Assembly (NCBI RefSeq): GCF_004362515.1
Contig: NZ_SNXU01000001.1
Span: 2,046,001 to 2,110,000, forward strand
Direction: 5' to 3'
Source: Actinokineospora alba
GTDB lineage: Bacteria > Actinomycetota > Actinomycetes > Mycobacteriales > Pseudonocardiaceae
DNA: 64,000 bases
Each line of letters starts with the position of its first letter. The first letter of the stretch is position 1. The notes beneath the pieces were generated by a model, which had not been told where the DNA came from, did no database searches, and worked only from the letters and a program-made list of their open reading frames with translations. Of the stretch, positions 15,015 to 21,468 are shown one piece after another. The position numbers and the translations under genes were made by a program.

Positions 15015-15286
15015 TCACCCGCGCTCAGGAAGGCGCGATATTTCGCGGGTCACTCGACGCTCCGCCGCGATGCGGCCTGGATCAACCAAGCCATCTGTCT
15101 CGGCGACTTCCGCCAACAGCCGGTCCAGAAGTGCGGCGGGATGACGTACCGAGATCGCAAACGCACTGCGGGCAAGCCGTCCTCTCGGATGACTCGGTAC
15201 AGAGTCGAGGCACCGACGCGAAGGATTTCGGTCGCTTCCTTGACCGTGAAGAACGTAGGTCGGGCGGTGTGATTGATTTCAGGCAT
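15015..15286 (-). pseudogene. Frameshifted second excisionase
   Basis: The first 49 or so codons encode FFTVKEATEILRVGASTLYRVIRE and the wing LPAVRLRSRYVIP, closely paralogous to the excisionase at 8032. In the original frame it then runs into a non-homologous tail that stops at 15050. Shifting by one base after the VIP codons restores AALLDRLLAEVAETDGLVDP and then GRIAAERRVTREISR up to a stop at 15015, which matches the C-terminus of the 8032 protein (AAVLDQLV, CLVDPGRMAAERRIAREVER). A single deleted base in the Pro codon near 15138 explains it. It starts inside the end of the XRE gene (8-bp overlap). A sequencing error cannot be excluded. Confidence 0.8.
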
Positions 15287-15734
15287 GATGAGGTAGCCCC
15301 GTTCCCCGTGAGTTCGTGTCGAGAGCGGACGTTTCCTCGTTCTCTCTATGGCTCAGGGCCATGGTGAGAACTTCGGCCAGGTCCAGCCCAGCAGCCAGAC
15401 AGAACCCGCCGAGCAGTTCGGCTCGCAGCCCACCCCATCCGTACGGGCCGGTCATCGACCTGCGGAGTCCATGGCGGGACATCGCCGAAGCCACTATTTC
15501 CGCCGGGTCGCACTCCAGGACCCCGCACAGACTCACCAAAGCGCCTATGGGAATACCGAGACGACCCGTCGCGGTCTCCCACCGCCACAACGTCGACTGA
15601 GACACGCTCAGCCCCGCCCACACGCATGCTTCCTGCAGATCGGCAAGCGACCAGCCCTTCCGCCTTCGCGCATCGCAGAGTTGCTCACCCACATCTCCAA
15701 GCCACCCGCGCCCAACTGCCGTCACCGCGACCAC
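15279..15734 (-). CDS. XRE-family regulator
   Basis: A 151-residue protein with a Cro/C1-type helix-turn-helix (QLCDARRRKGWSLADLQEA, then LSVSQSTLWRWETATGR and a helix IGALVSLCGVLEC). The C-terminal part is a short helical region (LRAELLGGFCLAAGLDLAEVL). The start is uncertain among several in-frame GTG codons; the most upstream at 15734 is given and the true protein may begin about 14 residues later. It overlaps the frameshifted excisionase, so the two formed a transcription unit. It probably regulated that excisionase, giving a second control module in the same element. Confidence 0.75.
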   Translation of the reverse strand: MVAVTAVGRGWLGDVGEQLCDARRRKGWSLADLQEACVWAGLSVSQSTLWRWETATGRLGIPIGALVSLCGVLECDPAEIVASAMSRHGLRRSMTGPYGWGGLRAELLGGFCLAAGLDLAEVLTMALSHRENEETSALDTNSRGTGLPHHA

Positions 15735-15765
15735 CGCACTGTCCGCGCGACGACGGCCCTGTTCC

Positions 15766-15915
15766 TCAGCACTGGTTGCCGCACTTCAGACACACGTTGT
15801 AGTTCTTGCCCTGCACCGGAATCCCCACGTGGTCCCCACCCTCCGGGCAATTTCCGGCAGTGGGCAGCGGCGGGTCAAACGGCCGTCCCGTCGTCGTTGG
15901 CAGGGTCGGGGGCAC
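15766..15915 (-). CDS. Possible small Cys-containing protein
   Basis: A 49-residue frame ending in GNCPEGGDHVGIPVQGKNYN and then VCLKCGNQC, whose Cys pattern (C-P, C-x2-C-x3-C plus His) looks like a small zinc ribbon. The proposed GTG start (VPPTLP) lies inside the preceding gene and the N-terminal half is low complexity, so only the C-terminal 30 residues look convincing. It would be the last gene of the minus-strand operon that begins at 17002. Confidence 0.3.
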   Translation of the reverse strand: MPPTLPTTTGRPFDPPLPTAGNCPEGGDHVGIPVQGKNYNVCLKCGNQC

Positions 15916-16318
15916 AGTCGTGGATGCACTGCTCACGGGTAACCGCCTCAACAAACAAGTCGTGATGGACATTCGCGTCGGTGTAGATGTCGGAATAGAT
16001 CGAGTCCCCTTTGGACGCGATCACAAAGTTCTGTTGCCGCAACTGGTCTAGGTCGTCCTCGTCGCCGATCGACACCCATTGGCGGTCCTGCGACGACCAC
16101 ACTTCCGCGTGCAAGATGTGCTCTCGCGTCCGCGCATCCATCCACTCCGCGACCGACCACGGCGACCACAGCACCGCGTCTGCCGGTCGGGAAAGACGAT
16201 CGGCTCGGTATCCCGCGCGCATCGGAGCGCCGTCCTCGCGGCGCTCAACGAACGCATGCCAGTGCACGCCAACTTCCCGCCATTCCTCGGAGGGCAGGAA
16301 CGCGCTAAGAGACGTCAA
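15875..16318 (-). CDS. Small acidic protein of the minus-strand operon, function unknown
   Basis: A 147-residue acidic protein (WREVGVHWHAFVERREDGAP, AVLWSPWSVAEWMDARTREH, EDDLDQLRQQNFVIASKGDS) with many Trp and His in the N-terminal half. No transmembrane segment and no motif I recognise. The TTG at 16318 overlaps the stop of the upstream gene (TTGA), indicating translational coupling. It lies in an operon of very small proteins near the right end of the element. Such genes are common and uncharacterised in actinobacterial elements; I assign no function. Confidence 0.65.
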   Translation of the reverse strand: MTSLSAFLPSEEWREVGVHWHAFVERREDGAPMRAGYRADRLSRPADAVLWSPWSVAEWMDARTREHILHAEVWSSQDRQWVSIGDEDDLDQLRQQNFVIASKGDSIYSDIYTDANVHHDLFVEAVTREQCIHDCAPDPANDDGTAV

Positions 16319-16599
16319 GGGAACGCACCCCGCATGGCCTCCCCGAGGCGTTTCCCCTCAGGCGTAGGTGCTTTCGCCAGACACCGTTCACACGGCATTC
16401 CCGCGAACCGCTCCAGCACCTCCGCCGCGCCCGGCTGGATCTTGAATGCGCACCAGGCCGTCAGAACGTCCGGCAAGACGCCGTCCGTCTCCGGGACTGG
16501 CACCACATGGACCACGCGTTGCGTCTCTCTGACTCCGGGACCCGGACGCAAGCGGACGAGGAGGATGGGGACGATTCCGGAGTTGTCGACTGCGGTCAT
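16315..16599 (-). CDS. Small protein of the minus-strand operon, function unknown
   Basis: A 94-residue protein (MTAVDNSGIVPILLVRLRPG, then TQRVVHVVPVPETD and FAGMPCERCLAKA). It has three Cys, one CxxC pair near the C-terminus and mixed alpha/beta character. The ATG at 16599 is preferred because it overlaps the stop of the upstream gene (ATGA) and has GGGGGT upstream; the frame is open further upstream without support. The next gene overlaps its stop as well. Function unknown; the CxxC may bind a metal. Confidence 0.65.
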   Translation of the reverse strand: MTAVDNSGIVPILLVRLRPGPGVRETQRVVHVVPVPETDGVLPDVLTAWCAFKIQPGAAEVLERFAGMPCERCLAKAPTPEGKRLGEAMRGAFP

Positions 16600-16901
16600 C
16601 GCGCACCCCCAGCAAGCAAGCGCATCCACCGTGGTGGGCGGATGTGTCGGCGCGGACGACGCGGTGTGCAGATCCGGGACGATGCCGCCCGCACCTGTGC
16701 CCATGCGTGCAGGAATCGGATACACGCCGCGCAGTCAGGCCGGGGAGCGTCGTGCGCGGACTTGGGTAGCACTCGTGTGCCACAGAGTGCTTCGTATACC
16801 CCCGACTGGCGAGTGGTGAACTCTTCATCCCGCACGGCGTGGTCGTGCCCGTCCAAGCAAGTCAGCCAGATCACCGGAGGTCGAGCGCGCGTCGTCGCCA
16901 T
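16596..16901 (-). CDS. Small Cys/His-rich protein of the minus-strand operon
   Basis: A 101-residue protein with WLTCLDGHDHAVRDEE, EALCGTRVLPKSA and RPDCAACIRFLHAW, giving a C-x4-H-x-H ... C ... C-x2-C-x4-H arrangement that could hold zinc. This resembles small zinc-finger-like proteins common in Streptomyces and Pseudonocardiales elements. The ATG at 16901 overlaps the stop of the 33-residue upstream peptide (TGATG); a GTG at 16904 is an alternative. The C-terminus is Arg-rich and may bind nucleic acid. Confidence 0.65.
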   Translation of the reverse strand: MATTRARPPVIWLTCLDGHDHAVRDEEFTTRQSGVYEALCGTRVLPKSAHDAPRPDCAACIRFLHAWAQVRAASSRICTPRRPRRHIRPPRWMRLLAGGAR

Positions 16902-17002
16902 CACGACCGGCCCCGTGCGTCGCGCCTGACGTCTCGCACTGTCAGGAAGATCGTCACCGCGGCCGTTGTGCCGACGATGATCAGAACCCAGGTTCCGCCC
17001 AT
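16901..17002 (-). CDS. 33-residue membrane peptide, first gene of the minus-strand operon
   Basis: ATG at 17002 is preceded by AGGGAG with a 5-nt spacer, an excellent ribosome binding site. The 33-residue product (MGGTWVLIIVGTTAAVTIFL then TVRDVRRDARGRS) is one transmembrane helix followed by a basic tail. Its TGA overlaps the ATG of the next gene. The coupling and the ribosome binding site argue that it is genuinely translated. It may be a leader that couples the operon, or a small membrane effector. Confidence 0.6.
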   Translation of the reverse strand: MGGTWVLIIVGTTAAVTIFLTVRDVRRDARGRS

Positions 17003-17166
17003 CCCAACTCCCTTGACTTTCTCCGATGACGCGCCGCGCGGATCACCGTTTGTGGCCGTGCCATGTCACACTGAAATCAGCGTTTCGTCATCGTAGTCGG
17101 ACAGGAACGTCCTGCGGGCGACATAGGCACGACATGAGCACGACGTTTGGGTGGGAGGCAGTCAGC

Positions 17167-18330
17167 ATGCCGAAGAGGGCGTCACATCACGGATCGGCTC
17201 GAACCGTGCTTGAACAGAGAATTCGGCAGCGCAATCAGACCTTCGAAGAGTTCGCAGAGTTCGCAGAACGTTTCGCGCGCGAAAATGGCGAGGTTGGATC
17301 GATCAGCGTCCGCCATCTTCAGCGGTTGGTTGCCGCGCGAAGGGCTGATGGTCAGCCATTGGTGACGGTTCGCCCCGCGACTGCCCGACTCCTGGAGCGG
17401 ATATTCGGCCTAGAGATCGATGAGTTGCTTGGTCCGCCGGGCCGCGCTATTGGCATGGACTCCGATGTCGAACTTCGGCAGATGCTGAGTGCGTCGAGTC
17501 GCGTGGACGAATCTGTGATCGACCTTCTCGGTGAGCAATTGGATGCCATTCGCCGATTGGACCGTCAGTTGGGCGCAGTCGTGGCGCACGATGAGGTTAC
17601 GACGAAGTCCGCGCAGGTTCAGCGATTGCGCTCGTTCAGCCTCTCGCCGACCGTCCGCGCCCGGCTGGCCGCGCTTCAGTCGGAGCTGTGCACCTTGGCG
17701 GGATGGCAAGCGCTTGACATGGGCGAGCAGACGGAGTCTTGGAAGTTCTATGAGTCCGCAAAGATCGCGGCATCCGAATGTGGGGACTCCGCGTTTGTGC
17801 ATCACACTGCGGCGGAGCAAGCATTCGTGCTTCTCGACATCGGAAAGAATGATGAAGCCGTGGAACTGCTAACTCACGTTGCGGACAGTGCGCGTCGGAA
17901 TTCTTCACCATTGCTGCGGGCGTGGCTGTTGGCCGCGCTTGGCGAAGCGCTCGCGGCATTTGGCAACAGGTCCGGAAGCTTGCGCGCATTCGACAAGTCG
18001 TCACGGATATTGTCCGATAACACAAGCGACGGCGATGGTCCCTACGTCGTTTTGGACTCCACCCATCTCGCGAGATGGCGTGGACATGCGCTTGCGCGAC
18101 TCGGAGAGCCTGAGGCCGTCCAGGTGCTCAGGGCGGCGCTCGATCAGCTCGATCCCTCGTTCACCAGGGCGGCTACTGGACTGCGGGTTGATCTCGCTAC
18201 GGCACTCGCGGTCCGTGGTGAACGGGACGAAGCGCGGGTGCACATCGGGGTCGCAGAGCGAGACGCGGTCGACATCGGATCGGTGCGGCAGAGGCGGCGG
18301 ATTAGGTCACTGTCCGCAGTTCTCGCGTAG
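17167..18330 (+). CDS. XRE-like regulator with TPR-like region (second copy)
   Basis: A 387-residue protein. The N-terminus (TVLEQRIRQRNQTFEEFAEF, then SISVRHLQRLVAARR) is helix-turn-helix-like, and the C-terminal two thirds are TPR-like (FVHHTAAEQAFVLLDIGKND, LLRAWLLAALGEALAAFGNR, LARWRGHALARLGEPEAVQV). It is clearly paralogous to 6192-7313, most strongly in the TPR part. The ATG at 17167 is chosen because GGGAGG lies 8 nt upstream. It is divergent from the minus-strand operon that starts at 17002 and may control it. It is the last gene before attR. Confidence 0.83.
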   Translation: MPKRASHHGSARTVLEQRIRQRNQTFEEFAEFAERFARENGEVGSISVRHLQRLVAARRADGQPLVTVRPATARLLERIFGLEIDELLGPPGRAIGMDSDVELRQMLSASSRVDESVIDLLGEQLDAIRRLDRQLGAVVAHDEVTTKSAQVQRLRSFSLSPTVRARLAALQSELCTLAGWQALDMGEQTESWKFYESAKIAASECGDSAFVHHTAAEQAFVLLDIGKNDEAVELLTHVADSARRNSSPLLRAWLLAALGEALAAFGNRSGSLRAFDKSSRILSDNTSDGDGPYVVLDSTHLARWRGHALARLGEPEAVQVLRAALDQLDPSFTRAATGLRVDLATALAVRGERDEARVHIGVAERDAVDIGSVRQRRRIRSLSAVLA

Positions 18331-18371
18331 TGACTTCAGTCACAATTATGCGCCGATGCCCGTGGTCGGTT

Positions 18372-18390
18372 CGTGGCCTGGTTCGTGGCC
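18372..18390 (+). repeat. Candidate integrase arm-type repeat, right
   Basis: CGTGGCCTGGTTCGTGGCC differs from 2060-2078 at one position and has the same orientation. It lies 93 bp before attR, in a 150-bp non-coding stretch. A further partial copy, CGTGGTCGGTTCGTGG, immediately precedes it. Confidence 0.45.
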
Positions 18391-18483
18391 CGAACGGGTT
18401 CCGTGCATGCCTCAGATGACAGTCTCAGGCCACGTATGCTTCGCAAAACACCAGGTGAAGCCCTATGTACCACGTGAACAAGA

Positions 18484-18537
18484 CACTCGTAATGAATAGG
18501 TCAAGGGTTCGACTCCCTTAGGCGGCTCGCAGGTCAG
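18484..18537 (+). repeat. attR core repeat of the element
   Basis: Identical to 1966-2019. It contains only the 3' half of tRNA-Thr, from the anticodon loop, so it is not a functional tRNA. It marks the right end of the element and the point at which the original chromosome resumes. Confidence 0.93.
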
Positions 18538-18572
18538 GCCCCGTCCACACGCTGGTGTGGCCGGGGCCTGAC
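18534..18572 (+). terminator. Original chromosomal terminator of tRNA-Thr
   Basis: TCAGGCCCCGTCCACAC pairs with GTGTGGCCGGGGCCTGA around a GCTG loop, beginning in the last bases of attR. Before integration this hairpin stood directly behind tRNA-Thr; the element has moved it 16.5 kb away. CTCGTTTCG follows. Confidence 0.7.
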
Positions 18573-18649
18573 TCGTTTCGCCTGACCAAATGCTTGACCA
18601 AGCGGGGCAGTCGCCGGTGTGCGGCCCAGGATCCACGCTCGGCGAAGGA

Positions 18650-19051
18650 TCACTCTCCTGAGTGACCCGGGTGCTCAGTAACGGCGTCGGCGCCGGCGGG
18701 TTCCCATAGCTGGACGGGGTTGCCCTCAGGGTCGGCCAAGTCGGCGAACCGCCCGTTCGGATAGGTCTCGCCATGCACCTCGACGTCGATCCCCGCGTCG
18801 CGCAGTTGGGCGACCATCGCGTCGAGGTCGCGGACGCGGAAGTTGATGGCCCACCGCTGTTCCGGTCGGCGGAAGTGCTCGGAGTCGGCGGGGAAGGCCG
18901 TGAACACCGTGGGGCCGGGCTCCTGGTCCCACGACCGCTCGTCGTAACTCTCCGGCGGGCCAGGGATGCCCAGGTGGGTCTCGTACCAGCGGGTCAGGCC
19001 CTCGGGGTCGCGCGATCGGAAGAAGCCGCCGATTCCTGTGACTCGTTCCAT
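18650..19051 (-). CDS. VOC-family (glyoxalase/bleomycin-resistance-like) protein
   Basis: A 133-residue protein beginning MERVTGIGGFFRSRDPEGLT, with the beta-alpha-beta-beta-beta modules of the vicinal oxygen chelate superfamily (GLTRWYETHLGIPG in the first half, AINFRVRDLDAMVAQLRDAGI and FADLADPEGNPVQLWEPA in the second). The C-terminal ADPEGNPVQLWEP carries the Glu-type metal-ligand region of this fold. The substrate cannot be told; members include glyoxalases, dioxygenases and antibiotic-binding proteins. It is the first chromosomal gene right of the element and is divergent from the PPOX flavoprotein, 48 bp away. Confidence 0.88.
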   Translation of the reverse strand: MERVTGIGGFFRSRDPEGLTRWYETHLGIPGPPESYDERSWDQEPGPTVFTAFPADSEHFRRPEQRWAINFRVRDLDAMVAQLRDAGIDVEVHGETYPNGRFADLADPEGNPVQLWEPAGADAVTEHPGHSGE

Positions 19052-19099
19052 AGTCCCTGTCCCCTCTCGGCGGCCCTCGCACCACGTAGTTTGGGGTGA

Positions 19100-19735
19100 G
19101 TGACAGATGATCTGTTCTCCGACGCGATCACCAACACCGACGCACTTCGCGAGATCTACGCGATGCCGACCGGGGTGGCCGCGGACAAGGAGATCCCGGC
19201 GCTCGACGAAATGGCGCGCAGGCTGATCGCCTGTTCGCCGCTCGTGTTCCTGGCCAGCGCCGACGCCCAGGGCCGTTGCGACGTGACCCCGCGCGGCGGG
19301 CCCGCCGGGTTCGTGTCCGTCCTCGACGACGGCACGGTGGTCATCCCCGACGCCACCGGCAACCGGCGGATCGACGCCCTTCGCAACGTCGTGGAGACCG
19401 GGCGGCTCGGGCTGATCTTCCTGATCCCGGGACGCGGGCAGACGCTGCGGGTCAACGGGCGGGCCTGCGTTTCCGCGCGCCCGGACCTGCTGGCCGGGCT
19501 GACCAGCGTGGGCAAGCCGCCGCTGTCGGCGCTGGTCGTGGCGCCGGATGAGGTGTTCACCCACTGCCCCAAGGCTTTCGTGCGGTCCGGGGTGTGGAAG
19601 CCGGAGACCTGGCCGTCCGCCGATGCCCAGCCCACCCCGGCCGAGGTGTCGCACGCGCACCTCGGCGACCCGAACCTCACGCTCGCGCAGATCGAGCAGG
19701 ACCAGCTCGACAGCCTGCGCTACCGGCTGGCCTAG
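19100..19735 (+). CDS. Pyridoxamine 5'-phosphate oxidase-family FMN protein (MSMEG_1061-like)
   Basis: A 211-residue protein with the split-barrel flavin-binding pattern: LVFLASADAQGRCDVTPRGG (phosphate-binding strand and turn), FVSVLDDGTVVIPDATGN and then RLGLIFLIPGRGQTLRVNGRA. The FMN-binding PRGGPAGFV segment is intact. Related actinobacterial proteins bind FMN or F420 and reduce diverse substrates; the substrate here is unknown. Start is a GTG at 19100. The stop overlaps that of the convergent kinase gene by 4 nt. Confidence 0.85.
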   Translation: MTDDLFSDAITNTDALREIYAMPTGVAADKEIPALDEMARRLIACSPLVFLASADAQGRCDVTPRGGPAGFVSVLDDGTVVIPDATGNRRIDALRNVVETGRLGLIFLIPGRGQTLRVNGRACVSARPDLLAGLTSVGKPPLSALVVAPDEVFTHCPKAFVRSGVWKPETWPSADAQPTPAEVSHAHLGDPNLTLAQIEQDQLDSLRYRLA

Positions 19736-21468
19736 GCCGACCGCTTGCGCGCCGACCAAGCCGTCGCCAGCACCAGGCTGGAGGCGGCCAAAGCGCCGAC
19801 GACCGCCGAGGCGATGCCGTAGGTGAGGGACGGTTCGCGCGTGGTCAGGACCGAGACCAGCAGCCACACGGCGGCACCCACGAGCGCGCCGAGCGGCAGC
19901 GCGGTGAAGGGGGCGGCCGGACGGCGGTGGCCTCGGCGCAGGGTGCGCATGGTCGACTCGATGTAGGCCAGGCCGAACAGGCCGAGCAGCAGGCTGCCTG
20001 AGCCCATCACGCTCGCCATCGGGTGCTGTTCGCTGACCACGGTGAACCGCTGCACCGGACCGTCGCCGACCTTGATCTCGCCGGTCGCCGCGCCGCCGAC
20101 CGTCCAGCGCATGAGCGGGTCGGGCGTCATCGTGGCTTGGAATGTGCCGTCCGCGTTCGGCACCACCTTCGGCAGCTTTCGGCCGCCCATCGGGATACCG
20201 GCGGCGTTGGCCTCGAGCACGATCTCCGTCGTGCCGGGAGTGGTTTTGCCGGTGATCGTCAACGGTTCGCTCAGGTTGAGTGCCACGGGACCGCTCACGG
20301 GCTGGCCGTCGATCGCGAGTCCTTGGCCGTCGGCCTTGTGCTCCAACGTTTCCGGTGCCATGAAGGGCAGGACGGCCAGGACGATCACCAAGACCGCGGC
20401 GGCCAGGCCCGGCCACAGCGGCGACGGGCCCTGGCGCATCAGCTCGCTCGCGGGGCGCAGCCCACGGCCGCGGGCTTCGGCGAAGTCGATCGAGCGGGTC
20501 GGCTCGTGGACCGTGCCGCGCACCGGTGGGGTGATGATCGTCGCCGCGTCGGGCTGGCGGTGCAGTTGCTGGGTGATGCTGCCCATCACCCGCGGCCCCA
20601 GGTGGACCGGCACGCGGGAGCGCTCCAGCCAGCCCGGGCCGAACACCGCGGTCGCCGCCGCGCTGAGGTCGACGGCGAACGCCTCGGCGTCGCGGTAGCG
20701 GTGGATTGGATCGCGGGCGAGGCTGCGCATGACCACTGTGGACAGTGGCTCCGGCACCCTCGGCAGCGGCTGCGGGTCGTTGAAGATGCGTTGGCGCATC
20801 ATGCTTACCGCCCCGCGGGTGCGGTCGTAGGGCAGCTCGCCGCAGAGCAGCTCGTAGAGGACCGTGCCCGCCGCGTACACATCGGCGGCGGGGGAGAGCG
20901 GGTTGCCCATGGCCTGTTCCGGCGCGATGTAGGCCGGGGTGCCGAGCACCTCGCCCGCGTGGGTCACCATCGTGGCGCCCTCGCTGACGACCTGGGCGAT
21001 CCCGAAGTCGGCCACCTTCATCACGCCCGCCGAGGTGAAGAGCAGGTTCTTCGGCTTGACGTCGAGGTGCAGCACCCCCGCCGCGTGCGCCGCGTGCAGC
21101 CCGGCGAGCATCGCCAGCGCGATCGCGCACGACTGCTCACCGGTCAGGCCCTCGTCGTGGAACTTCGAGTAGACCGTGCCGCCGTCGAGCTTCTCCATCA
21201 CCAGCAGGTTGTCGCGGCCGGTCTGCACGTAGTCGTAGACCGGCACGATGTGCGGGTGGTCGAGGCTGGCCAGCACCCGCGCCTCCCGGTCGAACCGGGC
21301 GTTGACGTCCGGGTCGCCGATGAGGTCGGCGGGCAGCTGCTTGATCGCCACATGCCTGCCGAGCGAGCGGTGCACGCCTTCGTACACCACGCCCATGCCA
21401 CCGGAGCCGATCTTGGCGCCGACGCTGTACTGCGGCAGTGCCGAGGCGAGACCCGCGGGTGCGGTCAT
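19732..21468 (-). CDS. Membrane Ser/Thr protein kinase
   Basis: A 578-residue Hanks-type kinase. The Gly-rich loop is KIGSGGMGVVYEG, the ATP Lys is in HVAIKQL, the catalytic loop reads HLDVKPKN (Asp present; Leu replaces the usual Arg of HRD) and the metal site is DFGIAQ. About residues 265-330 are linker, a transmembrane helix follows (LWPGLAAAVLVIVLAVLPFMA), then an extracellular beta-rich region with Ig-like character (LNLSEPLTITGKTTPGTTEIVL) and C-terminal hydrophobic segments. No PASTA repeats are seen. The upstream gene overlaps its start by 4 nt, so the kinase and that membrane protein form an operon. Probable role: sensing of the cell envelope. Confidence 0.9.
   Translation of the reverse strand: MTAPAGLASALPQYSVGAKIGSGGMGVVYEGVHRSLGRHVAIKQLPADLIGDPDVNARFDREARVLASLDHPHIVPVYDYVQTGRDNLLVMEKLDGGTVYSKFHDEGLTGEQSCAIALAMLAGLHAAHAAGVLHLDVKPKNLLFTSAGVMKVADFGIAQVVSEGATMVTHAGEVLGTPAYIAPEQAMGNPLSPAADVYAAGTVLYELLCGELPYDRTRGAVSMMRQRIFNDPQPLPRVPEPLSTVVMRSLARDPIHRYRDAEAFAVDLSAAATAVFGPGWLERSRVPVHLGPRVMGSITQQLHRQPDAATIITPPVRGTVHEPTRSIDFAEARGRGLRPASELMRQGPSPLWPGLAAAVLVIVLAVLPFMAPETLEHKADGQGLAIDGQPVSGPVALNLSEPLTITGKTTPGTTEIVLEANAAGIPMGGRKLPKVVPNADGTFQATMTPDPLMRWTVGGAATGEIKVGDGPVQRFTVVSEQHPMASVMGSGSLLLGLFGLAYIESTMRTLRRGHRRPAAPFTALPLGALVGAAVWLLVSVLTTREPSLTYGIASAVVGALAASSLVLATAWSARKRSA

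Larger units (their letters stand above)
1966..18537 (+). mobile_element. AICE-like integrative and conjugative element in tRNA-Thr
   Basis: About 16.5 kb of DNA is bounded by identical 54-bp direct repeats, the left one in the 3' half of tRNA-Thr(CGT). Inside, a tyrosine integrase lies directly beside the left repeat, and excisionase-like proteins, XRE regulators, a WhiB-like protein, an Spd-like membrane protein and an FtsK/TraB-type translocase follow. This is the standard module set of actinomycete integrative and conjugative elements, which move double-stranded DNA with one hexameric translocase. Several segments (about 4.3-6.1 kb and 12.9-14.7 kb) are visibly less GC-rich than the chromosome. 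I find no RepSA, RepAM or Prim-Pol-type replication protein, which is unusual for an AICE and may mean it cannot replicate autonomously or that its Rep is unrecognised. Confidence 0.92.

Noticed and set aside
14836..15018. 60-residue minus-strand frame (VNEWRLDWG...) starting in the overlap with the restored xis stop
   Set aside because: The first bases resemble the start of the gene after the intact xis, but the rest is not WhiB-like, has no Cys pattern and runs through a hairpin. At most it is a remnant.
18484..18537. Possible second tRNA-Thr gene
   Set aside because: Only the 3' half from the anticodon loop is present; there is no acceptor 5' strand or D arm. It is the attR copy.
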